From positions 1 through 5,864 of the forward strand of contig CACXDE010000025.1 in the NCBI GenBank assembly GCA_902766305.1: 5,864 nt of DNA, in the 5' to 3' direction. Positions 1 through 5,658 of this stretch are shown here, piece by piece. The translations under genes and the position numbers were made by a program. Within the stretch, counting starts at the first letter, position 1, and each line of letters starts with the position of its first letter. Source of the stretch: an uncultured Ruminococcus sp. GTDB taxonomy: Bacteria > Bacillota > Clostridia > Oscillospirales > Acutalibacteraceae. The notes beneath the pieces are model-generated. The model was not told the origin of the DNA. It worked only from the letters and a program-made list of their open reading frames with translations, and did no database searches.

Positions 1-254
1 TAGTTGAGATTCTTGACTCAGACTCACTGTACATGGATATAGTTAATTACAGAGTAAGTGATTTTATGGAGCACAATACGGATTGCAGAGAATGTGAGTA
101 CCGGACAATGTGTTGCGGAGGCTGCCGGGCCGTGGCCTTGAATACAACTCCTGATGACTATTTAGGTAAAGATATGGTCGCATGTGAGTTTTTTAGAGGT
201 GGATGGAAGAAAAGAGTTGACGAGCTGCTTAATAAACTTGGAGTTGGAGCTTAA
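1..254 (+). CDS. Radical SAM/SPASM domain protein, C-terminal fragment
   Basis: The reading frame is open from the left edge (first full codon at 3) to the TAA at 252-254, so this is the last 83 codons of a longer gene; the ATG at 33 is internal. The visible part carries the signature of a SPASM auxiliary iron-sulfur domain: C-x2-C-x5-C-x3-C (codons from 84), the last three residues being GGC, then a gap of 19 residues and a final Cys in VACEFF. A hydrophilic tail follows. SPASM domains bind extra 4Fe-4S clusters in radical SAM enzymes that modify ribosomal peptides, or proteins such as sulfatases. The radical SAM core (CX3CX2C) must lie upstream, outside the window. An additional Cys next to the third ligand (CC) is a small oddity. 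No precursor peptide is evident nearby, so the substrate cannot be named. The domain call is firm; the subfamily is not. Confidence 0.85.
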   Translation, partial: VEILDSDSLYMDIVNYRVSDFMEHNTDCRECEYRTMCCGGCRAVALNTTPDDYLGKDMVACEFFRGGWKKRVDELLNKLGVGA

Positions 255-387
255 CAATAGTATTTGAGGATTTTTTGATTTTATAAAAATTTTACAATAA
301 GTAGTCAAAATCTTTACATTTATTCACACATACGGAACGCTTGGTTCTATACACTCTATATTAAAGAAGCTTGCAGAAAGCACCATT

Positions 388-396
388 TAAGGAGGA
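388..396 (+). promoter_or_regulatory. Strong ribosome binding site deciding the 404 start
   Basis: TAAGGAGGA lies 7-8 bases before ATG 404, an ideal Shine-Dalgarno match and spacing. It rules against the in-frame TTG at 371, which has no properly spaced site. Confidence 0.85.
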
Positions 397-403
397 AAGC
401 ATC

Positions 404-844
404 ATGAGTATTGAAACCAGTAATAAGATATTAAAAGTAACGGGTATTATCACTTTGATCTTTGGAATTCTCGGTGTGATTGCGGGAATCGTACTTATCA
501 TAGGAGCACGTGCTCTTGGCACTGTTGCTGATGTAGCACCTGGCGAAGAGGAAGCAGCAGCTGCAGTTGGTATGGGGGCGACATCTCTTATTGTTGGTAT
601 AATTTTATTGATATCCAGTATAGTTGAGATTCTTGAGGGATGGTTCTCAGTTAGGGCTTCAAAGGACAACGCCAAAATCATGCCGGCATGGATATTTGCA
701 ATTTTGGGAGTTATAGGCAGTATTGGAACTCTCATATCAACCATTGGAGATGATGCAAAAGGTGTTGCCGGTGCAATAGTTGGTGTTGCACTTTCTATAC
801 TGATCTTTATAGCTGCCAATACGATAAAGAAATCAAATGGGTAA
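404..844 (+). CDS. Small four-helix membrane protein of unknown function
   Basis: This encodes 146 residues, starting at ATG 404 because of the strong ribosome binding site just upstream. Four hydrophobic segments are visible: about residues 9-36, 59-78, 93-114 and 120-141. A short acidic/alanine-rich loop (PGEEEAAAAV, about 46-55) separates helices 1 and 2, and the protein ends in a short basic tail (IKKSNG). Helices 1, 3 and 4 are rich in Gly, Ala and Ile, with many small residues, suggesting tight helix packing. There are no Cys residues, no charged residues within helices beyond one Glu at the end of helix 2, and no enzymatic motif. I do not recognise the family; it resembles the many small DUF-type integral membrane proteins of Firmicutes. 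It stands alone, 149 bases after the radical SAM gene and about 270 bases before the next gene, so it is probably its own transcription unit. Confidence 0.8.
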   Translation: MSIETSNKILKVTGIITLIFGILGVIAGIVLIIGARALGTVADVAPGEEEAAAAVGMGATSLIVGIILLISSIVEILEGWFSVRASKDNAKIMPAWIFAILGVIGSIGTLISTIGDDAKGVAGAIVGVALSILIFIAANTIKKSNG

Positions 845-874
845 TATTGTGTAACAATTAATGATGACAAAAAT

Positions 875-917
875 GGGCGTTTACCAGATGTGGAATTAAT
901 ACATAGGGGAAACGCCC
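875..917 (+). terminator. Possible terminator stem-loop after the four-helix gene
   Basis: GGGCGTTT (875-882) pairs perfectly with AAACGCCC (910-917) across a 27-base loop. It is followed by a T-rich but interrupted stretch (TGTGTTTT, 918-925). Position, 30 bases after the stop, fits a terminator, but the long loop and the weak T-run make this uncertain; it could instead be a processed or structured 3' end. Confidence 0.4.
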
Positions 918-1052
918 TGTGTTTTACTAAAGATTCGATATTTAAACCTAGGAACGGGGAAATGTATATCAGATTGACAGAAAAAGCAGTCCTTCGAGGC
1001 TTGCTGGTAAGTGGGTGTGCCACTGGATCCACAATAACTAAATACTAAATGA

Positions 1053-1072
1053 TTGACGATTTAAAGTGTCAA
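1053..1072 (+). promoter_or_regulatory. Imperfect dyad over the -35 box (possible operator)
   Basis: The 20-base element has arms TTGAC and GTCAA around a central TTTAAA; 8 of 10 half-site positions match. It includes the -35 box. Its symmetry and size fit a dimeric regulator site, but no binding protein can be assigned. Confidence 0.35.
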
Positions 1073-1083
1073 TGTTGTACAAT
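1053..1083 (+). promoter_or_regulatory. Candidate sigma-A promoter of the sensory operon
   Basis: A TTGACG -35 box (1053-1058) and a TACAAT -10 box (1078-1083) are each one mismatch from consensus. The spacer is 19 bases, slightly long, which suggests a weak or activator-dependent promoter. It is the best promoter candidate in the gap before the operon, about 36 bases upstream of the TTG start. Confidence 0.5.
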
Positions 1084-1088
1084 TGTAC
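1077..1088 (+). promoter_or_regulatory. Perfect 12-base palindrome over the -10 box
   Basis: GTACAATTGTAC reads the same on both strands and contains most of the candidate -10 box TACAAT. It may be an operator or just a symmetric -10 region. Confidence 0.35.
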
Positions 1089-1107
1089 TATGATAATTAG
1101 ATCATAG
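1088..1107 (+). promoter_or_regulatory. Inverted repeat abutting the ribosome binding site
   Basis: CTATGAT (1088-1094) and ATCATAG (1101-1107) are perfect 7-base arms around a 6-base loop. The right arm reaches the first G of the GAGGTGAT ribosome binding site. In RNA this would be a weak, AU-rich hairpin that could modulate translation; as DNA it could be another operator. Confidence 0.35.
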
Positions 1108-1114
1108 AGGTGAT
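1107..1114 (+). promoter_or_regulatory. Ribosome binding site indicating a TTG start
   Basis: GAGGTGAT is an 8-base match to the anti-Shine-Dalgarno sequence. It sits with GAGG 8 bases before TTG 1119. The GTG at 1110, in the same frame, lies inside this site and so cannot use it. Confidence 0.75.
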
Positions 1115-1118
1115 TCTT

Positions 1119-1871
1119 TTGAAAGGTTTAGTGGCATCGAATTTTAGGCGAATACATAAAGGGCTGCTATTTGATATTATTATTATGATAGTAAGTCCTT
1201 TATTAATATTGTTGTTTGGGCAGCTCCTCAATTATCAGATGATTGATGACGGGTATGCTGCAAGTGAGATTACTATGAGCAGCGTGACGCAGTATTCCAG
1301 CGTGACTACAAAGTTTCTCTATGTAATTGAAATCTTCAGGTACTGTGGGTCAGCGCTTTGCTATTTACTTGTTATAAGCGGACTCGATGAGGTATTAAAA
1401 CTTTCTGCCTCGTATAATAATTCCAGAAGAGGCTTTCTTACGCTGATCCTGGTAAATGCAATTGCACTTACAATTAAAATAGTATCTTTGATAACCGGTG
1501 AAGGGGACTTCTATGCATGGTCTGAATCGCTGTATGCAGTTATAGATTTTCTGATAAAGATAGTCCTTGGAGCCTCTTTATTTATGTTGCTTCGTGGAAA
1601 CATGGATGTGCTTCGCAGCATAGGAGAGGAAGTGGCAGTGTATCGAAATCAGACCCTCTCTATGAGAGTTGCTATTTCTTTTCCTATACTCGGAATCGTA
1701 ATTCTAGCTGACCATTTTGCTCCGGAAATGCCGTTGGGGGTCACAGTAGTCGTTTTTGTTTTTATGGTTTTTGTCTGGATATATACGTTTATAGCATATT
1801 TACGGGGATGTTTATGTGCCAGGGAAGTAGCAAGGATAGTTTCTGTTATCTCTGAAGAGGTCATATCATGA
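1119..1871 (+). CDS. Six-helix membrane protein of the sensory operon, unknown function
   Basis: This encodes 250 residues from the TTG at 1119; a 253-residue version from GTG 1110 is less likely because that GTG is part of the ribosome binding site. Six hydrophobic segments are visible at about 17-37, 66-89, 104-126, 137-158, 183-199 and 205-229. A basic N-terminus (SNFRRIHKG) suggests a cytoplasmic start. A polar loop of about 28 residues, rich in Ser and Thr, lies between helices 1 and 2, and the C-terminal tail is short and cytoplasmic. No catalytic motif or known family is apparent. The stop codon overlaps the kinase start (ATGA), so translation is probably coupled. A kinase partner with its own membrane domain makes an accessory sensor, transporter-like receptor or kinase regulator the most reasonable guess, but this rests on context only. 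Confidence 0.8.
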   Translation: MKGLVASNFRRIHKGLLFDIIIMIVSPLLILLFGQLLNYQMIDDGYAASEITMSSVTQYSSVTTKFLYVIEIFRYCGSALCYLLVISGLDEVLKLSASYNNSRRGFLTLILVNAIALTIKIVSLITGEGDFYAWSESLYAVIDFLIKIVLGASLFMLLRGNMDVLRSIGEEVAVYRNQTLSMRVAISFPILGIVILADHFAPEMPLGVTVVVFVFMVFVWIYTFIAYLRGCLCAREVARIVSVISEEVIS

Positions 1872-2965
1872 ATGCAATAATAGCTTGCAATTTGATACTG
1901 GACAGCTGCGGTATATTGATCCTGCTGCTTCTTCTGATACCGGCATATGTTAAGAAAAATATCGGCGAAAAGAATAATCTTAGAGGGCGATTTCTTATAT
2001 ATGCCATGGCGGTCCATTACTATGTCTTATTTATCAATCTGATAGGGAACCTATGTATATTTTTTTTTTTTTTTTTGCAGGTTGAGATTGTATGTGACGC
2101 AATGTCGCGAATTTTTATATATTTTTCTGTTGCGATAATAGCAGTAAGTATATTTTGCGATGAGAATAGTAATCTAACAATTCCTCATGGATGTGATATT
2201 CCGGTAAGGCAGATAGCATGCATGGTAATTCCAATGATATTTGCTTTCTGCATATCTCTTTTTCTCCCTAAACTGCATTTATACTCTGTTGCATGGTCTG
2301 TTTCACTTAATCTGATCTACTATATGAACCTTATAGATACGCAGGAGCGGCTTGAAGAGGAAGAGAGAAAGCTTGAGTTATCCAGGGCGGCTCAGATGGC
2401 AATTCAGATGCAGCCTCATTTTGTTTTTAATACGTTGTCTTCCATTAAAACATTATGTCGTACAGATCCGGAGGCTGCAGAAGAAAGCATTGATAATCTG
2501 GCAGGGTATCTTAGGGGCAATATTGATGCGCTTTCCTGTGAGGGCTTGATACCCTTTGACGAAGAGATGCGACATATTCATCAGTACGTAGCATTGGAGC
2601 ATGCCGATCCGTCACAGAGTTTTTCTTTTGATTATGAGCTTAATGTCAGGGATTTTTCCGTACCACCATTATGTGTTCAAACCTTGGTAGAAAATGCGGT
2701 AAAGCATGGAGCACTTGTGCATCGCGATGGTACTGGAAAAGTGTTTATGTCTACGGATATGTTGGGTGATTATATTCAGATTGTTATTACTGATAATGGA
2801 CCTGAACATGTGGACCTGACTGATGCTCAGAAGCAGAAAAAAGGAATTGGTATCAGTAATACAAAGAAACGCCTTCAGGCACTATGTGATGGGAGCTTGT
2901 CAATCAGTTCAGATAGTCAGGGAACAAAGGTGGTAATAATGATTCCACAAAAGGGGAGGACGTAA
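1868..2965 (+). CDS. LytS/YpdA-type sensor histidine kinase
   Basis: This encodes 365 residues. About five hydrophobic segments (roughly 5-27, 42-70, 81-96, 114-133, 139-155) form the sensor half, with no large extracellular domain. A charged linker (TQERLEEEERKLE, about 158-170) leads into a His_kinase domain (PF06580 type) whose QPHFVFNTL motif places the phospho-acceptor at His184. The ATPase domain follows: N box LVENAVKHG (Asn276), DNG (309-311), and G box KGIGISNTKKRL (325-336). All key residues are present, so this version should be active. It autophosphorylates and should pass phosphate to the regulator encoded directly downstream. AGAGG at 1856-1860 serves as ribosome binding site within the previous gene's end. 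The oddity is a run of 17 T (2060-2076) encoding Phe65-69 and part of Leu70 in helix 2; one base gained or lost would truncate the protein before any catalytic residue. Confidence 0.95.
   Translation: MNAIIACNLILDSCGILILLLLLIPAYVKKNIGEKNNLRGRFLIYAMAVHYYVLFINLIGNLCIFFFFFLQVEIVCDAMSRIFIYFSVAIIAVSIFCDENSNLTIPHGCDIPVRQIACMVIPMIFAFCISLFLPKLHLYSVAWSVSLNLIYYMNLIDTQERLEEEERKLELSRAAQMAIQMQPHFVFNTLSSIKTLCRTDPEAAEESIDNLAGYLRGNIDALSCEGLIPFDEEMRHIHQYVALEHADPSQSFSFDYELNVRDFSVPPLCVQTLVENAVKHGALVHRDGTGKVFMSTDMLGDYIQIVITDNGPEHVDLTDAQKQKKGIGISNTKKRLQALCDGSLSISSDSQGTKVVIMIPQKGRT
2042..2054 (+). terminator. Small hairpin upstream of the T-tract (possible internal terminator)
   Basis: ATAGG (2042-2046), a GAA loop and CCTAT (2050-2054) form a perfect 5-bp stem, then 5 bases, then 17 T. 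The order hairpin then U-run is that of an intrinsic terminator, inside a coding region. The stem is short and only two pairs are G-C, so efficiency would be low. Confidence 0.25.
2060..2076 (+). repeat. Homopolymer run of 17 T within the kinase gene
   Basis: An uninterrupted T17 run begins exactly at codon 65 and reads as five Phe codons plus the first two bases of TTG. With 18 T the frame meets TGA at 2083-2085 (72-residue product); with 16 T it meets TAA at 2136-2138 (89-residue product). Other T-runs noticed here reach about seven bases (for example near 3996 and 5113). Runs of this length are prone to replication slippage and RNA polymerase slippage. Confidence 0.95.
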
Positions 2966-3805
2966 ATGTACACGCTCACTGTAGATGACCGCGAACTGAC
3001 GGTCAAACTATTGCTTTCGATATTGCGAAAACTTGATCCGAAAGGAACACATATAGGTGCCACAAGTCCTGAAGAGGCACTTAGACAGATAAAAGACCGA
3101 CAAGTTGATGTAGCATTTCTTGATGTTGAAATGCCGGGGGAGGTTAATGGCCTTGACCTGGGACGAAGGCTTAGGCAGATTTACCCAAAGCTTAACATTG
3201 TCATTATCACAGGACATAAGGAATATGCCATAGAAGCTTTTGAACTGGACGCAAGCGGGTACTTGCTTAAACCTATAACCGAAGGCGCAGTGGAGCATCA
3301 ACTGTCAGTGCTGAGATTTGAACAGGAGAATAAGGAAGAGGGAAAGCCAGGGGGAAAGGTTAGAATCAGATGTTTTGGTACTTTTGAGGTTTTCCATAAC
3401 GGAGTTCCGGTAGACTTTTCTTATTCCAAGAGTAAGGAACTTCTTGCCTGTCTGGTGGATCGACATGGAGCTATGTGTTCTAATGATACAATGATTGGTT
3501 GCCTCTGGCCGGATGAACCGGCTAATCAACAGACCAAGGCAAGAATAAGAAAATATGTTAAGGATCTGAGGGATACGTTTGCCTCAGTTGGTATAGAGGA
3601 CATTATACGACATAAAGACCGTGTGGGTGTAGGAATTGATATTTCTAAGGTGGACTGTGATTATTACAGGTTTCTGGAGGGTGATCCGGGAGTAACCCAT
3701 GCTTTTAATGGTAAATACATGATTCAATATTCTTTTGCTGAAGAAACAAGAGCTGAGCTTAATCGGCATAAGCAGGATTTTAATGAAGAGTCATCGATAG
3801 AATAG
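2966..3805 (+). CDS. Response regulator: receiver domain plus SARP-like winged helix
   Basis: This encodes 279 residues. The receiver domain (about 1-115) has the acidic pair Asp7-Asp8, phospho-acceptor Asp53 in FLDVEMPG, the Thr of IITGH (Thr82), Tyr99 and Lys102 in YLLKP, so it looks functional. A short charged linker (about 119-130) leads to an OmpR/SARP-type winged-helix DNA-binding domain, about 131-228: CFGTFEVFHNGVPVDF, then SKSKELLACLVDRHG, then a LW..D segment and a basic recognition region (TKARIRKYVKDLR). The tail (GKYMIQYSFAEETRAEL) resembles the beginning of the BTAD region that follows such domains, but is cut short. LytS-type kinases classically pair with LytTR regulators, so this output domain is noteworthy. 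The ATG abuts the kinase stop (TAAATG), with GGGGAGG at 2953-2959 as ribosome binding site. It is the probable phosphotransfer partner of the kinase; its targets are unknown. Confidence 0.93.
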   Translation: MYTLTVDDRELTVKLLLSILRKLDPKGTHIGATSPEEALRQIKDRQVDVAFLDVEMPGEVNGLDLGRRLRQIYPKLNIVIITGHKEYAIEAFELDASGYLLKPITEGAVEHQLSVLRFEQENKEEGKPGGKVRIRCFGTFEVFHNGVPVDFSYSKSKELLACLVDRHGAMCSNDTMIGCLWPDEPANQQTKARIRKYVKDLRDTFASVGIEDIIRHKDRVGVGIDISKVDCDYYRFLEGDPGVTHAFNGKYMIQYSFAEETRAELNRHKQDFNEESSIE

Positions 3806-3855
3806 AAAAATGTGAAATCTGAAAGATTAGCGTATGAGCAGAAAGGATCAGGGCT

Positions 3856-4749
3856 ATGGAAGAGAAAAAGATTATGACAATGCCAATGAAATTCTTTTGG
3901 AGCGTAGTTATTGTCTGTATTCTTGGTATAATTATTGGTTCGGTATGGGATTTTAACATCAATGTGGCACTTGCCAATAAAACTGATATTGGAGCTTTTT
4001 TTGCAACATACGGTTCCTACTTTTCTTACTGTCTGTATCCGGCTGCCGGAGCATGTTTTTTTGTGGGACTAAAGAAAAAAGGTGAGAAATATAACATGCT
4101 GGCATGGGTGCTTGTTATTTTGTGCTGGTTTATGGCTGTATATTATTCAAACAGTTACAACGGAAAAACTGTAAGAGCTCTTTTTAACTATACAGCAGGT
4201 GAAAGCTCACCGTTTCTTTCGATTCTAAGCTGGCTGTTCTGGGCGGTGCTTTATGGATGGGTGCCTTTTGTAGTAGTAAGGCTCCTTAACGATGCAGATC
4301 CGGATAAGCTTATTGCGGTAGGAGCTGCCATCATTGTAGCCGGTATTGCAGCTGATAATGTAAATTTATGGCTTAAGCAGGTCGGTTCAAGACCCAGATA
4401 CAAATACCTGATAACTCTTGATGATCCCATGAGTGAATTCAGGAACTGGTGGCAGATGATACCTAATCTGGCAGGAAGTGATGACAGCTTCAAGAGCTGG
4501 CCTAGTGGAAACATGACTATAGCCAGTATGATGTTTGCGCTTCCGATGCTGACTGATGTATTTAAAAACAGGAGCGAAAGAAAGAACATAGTAGCTTTTG
4601 TGATCGCTTGCATATTTGTAATAGTCTATGGATATAACCGCATTCATATGACCAATCATTTTTTGACTGATGTATGTTTTGGAACACTCATCACATATCT
4701 GATCTATAGTGTGATAAGCACGGCATTCATGAAGGTGGCGAAATCGTGA
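3856..4749 (+). CDS. PAP2-superfamily membrane phosphatase-like protein, variant active site
   Basis: This encodes 297 residues with about seven to eight hydrophobic segments (roughly 12-31, 54-72, 81-98, 118-142, 152-171, 221-236, 243-259, 269-292). The three PAP2 (type 2 phosphatidic acid phosphatase) motifs are in the usual order. Motif 1 is KQVGSRPR (Lys174, Arg179). Motif 2 is PSGN (216-219), where the family norm is PSGH. Motif 3 is NR-x5-H-x3-D (Asn261, Arg262, His268, Asp272), with Asn in place of the usual Ser. The nucleophile His and its Asp are kept; the His of motif 2, the general acid in the family, is replaced by Asn. Members usually dephosphorylate lipid phosphates at the membrane outer face. 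Whether this one is active, or acts on another substrate, is open. The start is supported by AAAGGA at 3842-3847. It lies 50 bases after the regulator with no clear terminator between. Confidence 0.88.
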   Translation: MEEKKIMTMPMKFFWSVVIVCILGIIIGSVWDFNINVALANKTDIGAFFATYGSYFSYCLYPAAGACFFVGLKKKGEKYNMLAWVLVILCWFMAVYYSNSYNGKTVRALFNYTAGESSPFLSILSWLFWAVLYGWVPFVVVRLLNDADPDKLIAVGAAIIVAGIAADNVNLWLKQVGSRPRYKYLITLDDPMSEFRNWWQMIPNLAGSDDSFKSWPSGNMTIASMMFALPMLTDVFKNRSERKNIVAFVIACIFVIVYGYNRIHMTNHFLTDVCFGTLITYLIYSVISTAFMKVAKS

Positions 4750-4772
4750 TTATGTAGATGTGAAAAGGATAC

Positions 4773-4777
4773 AGGAG
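4773..4777 (+). promoter_or_regulatory. Ribosome binding site deciding the 4787 start
   Basis: AGGAG lies 9 bases before ATG 4787. An in-frame GTG at 4760 would add nine residues before the lipoprotein signal and has no comparable site upstream. Confidence 0.75.
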
Positions 4778-4786
4778 CAAGGCTTT

Positions 4787-5608
4787 ATGAAAAAAAGAAT
4801 GAGTCTTATAAGTATGTTACTTATTGGCACTTTAATGACTGCAGCTTTAACTGGCTGCGGAAAAGATGCATCTGAAACTAATAACAGAGAGTCGATAAAT
4901 CAGGTATCTCTTTTACAGGGGCTGACATTTGGTGATTACAATGGAAGTCTGTCAGCAAAAGAAGTGAAAGCTCTGGGTGATACTGGAATAGGCACCTTTG
5001 ATGGCCTTAATGGTGAGCTTGTAATGTTAGACGGTGTGATATACAGAGCAGCCGGAGATGGAAGCGTTGAAGCAGTACCGGATACGGAGACCATTCCCTT
5101 TTGTGATGTGACTTTTTTTGATAATGATAAAAGTCAAACACTTACAGATGTTCAGGACATTGATGCTCTGAAAGGAGCTCTTGATCAGAAGGTAAATGAA
5201 TTTGGCAGCAACCGCTTCTACATGGTCAGAATAGACGGCACATTTAAAGAAATGAATGTTCGCAGTGAACTTGCTCAGACAAAACCTTATGAGCCTCTTG
5301 CAAAGGTGCTTGAAACAGATCAGACCTTCTTTGATTACACTGATATAAAAGGGACAGTTGTTGGATTATATTGCCCGGCATATATGGACAGGCTCAATGC
5401 TGTTGGATGGCATTTCCATTTTGTTTCGGATGACAGAAAATATGGCGGACATATGCTGAATCTAAAATTCGACAGCACAGAAGCAAAGTGGGATTATACT
5501 GACGGCTTTTCCATGGTGCTTCCTGAAAACGAAATGTTTAATGACTTTGACCTTACTGTAGATCAGTCAGATGATATAAAGAGGGTAGAGACCGGGGACG
5601 GTGAGTAA
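4787..5608 (+). CDS. budA: Alpha-acetolactate decarboxylase, predicted lipoprotein
   Basis: This encodes 273 residues from ATG 4787. A lipoprotein signal peptide (MKKRMSLIS, hydrophobic core, then LTGC) predicts cleavage before Cys24 and anchoring on the outer membrane face, followed by a polar Ser/Asn-rich linker. The rest matches alpha-acetolactate decarboxylase: GDTGIGTFDGLNGELVMLDG near 64-83, a VRIDG segment at 147-151, and the zinc ligands His209-x-His211 and His222 in the GWHFHF...GGH region. The His spacing (2 and 11) equals that of the Brevibacillus brevis enzyme (His194, His196, His207). Counterparts of its other active-site residues are Glu77, Arg159 and Glu268. The enzyme converts 2-acetolactate to acetoin and CO2 with zinc. 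Most homologues are cytoplasmic, though the Brevibacillus enzyme is secreted. No acetolactate synthase is in the window. It lies 37 bases after the PAP2 gene, probably in the same transcript. Confidence 0.9.
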   Translation: MKKRMSLISMLLIGTLMTAALTGCGKDASETNNRESINQVSLLQGLTFGDYNGSLSAKEVKALGDTGIGTFDGLNGELVMLDGVIYRAAGDGSVEAVPDTETIPFCDVTFFDNDKSQTLTDVQDIDALKGALDQKVNEFGSNRFYMVRIDGTFKEMNVRSELAQTKPYEPLAKVLETDQTFFDYTDIKGTVVGLYCPAYMDRLNAVGWHFHFVSDDRKYGGHMLNLKFDSTEAKWDYTDGFSMVLPENEMFNDFDLTVDQSDDIKRVETGDGE

Positions 5609-5658
5609 TAGGCAAGTATGATAATATATCGGTTTTGGCTGATTATTAAAGAAAATGT

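Noticed and set aside
313..362. Promoter-like elements TTTACA, TATACA and TATATT before the four-helix gene
   Set aside because: No pair has acceptable spacing (29 bases for the first two, more for the third). A promoter probably exists in 255-403 but cannot be placed.
504..515. Perfect palindrome GAGCACGTGCTC inside the four-helix gene
   Set aside because: It lies within codons for an ordinary stretch (Gly-Ala-Arg-Ala-Leu), with no promoter context; most likely chance.
361..1032. Long antisense open frame (223 codons) opposite the four-helix gene
   Set aside because: It is the mirror of a well-supported gene with a strong ribosome binding site. Its composition (Pro, Thr, Ile, Ser) is that of a reverse-complement reading of a hydrophobic protein, and no ribosome binding site was evident.
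962..1048. 28-codon ORF (begins MYIRLTEKAV) in the gap before the sensory operon
   Set aside because: AGGA lies 8 bases upstream and the centre is hydrophobic with one Cys, but it is too short to judge and resembles no peptide family I know. It could be a leader peptide; the evidence is insufficient.
1649..2017. Antisense open frame of 122 codons spanning the end of the six-helix gene and the kinase start
   Set aside because: It crosses two coupled genes on the opposite strand, with low-complexity Thr/Lys-rich content and no family resemblance.
3816..3828. Small hairpin AATCT-GAA-AGATT between regulator and PAP2 genes
   Set aside because: The stem has 5 pairs, mostly A-T, with no T-run after it, so it is not a credible terminator.
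4251..4659. Two overlapping antisense open frames opposite the PAP2 gene
   Set aside because: Both mirror the conserved PAP2 motifs on the + strand and have no independent support.
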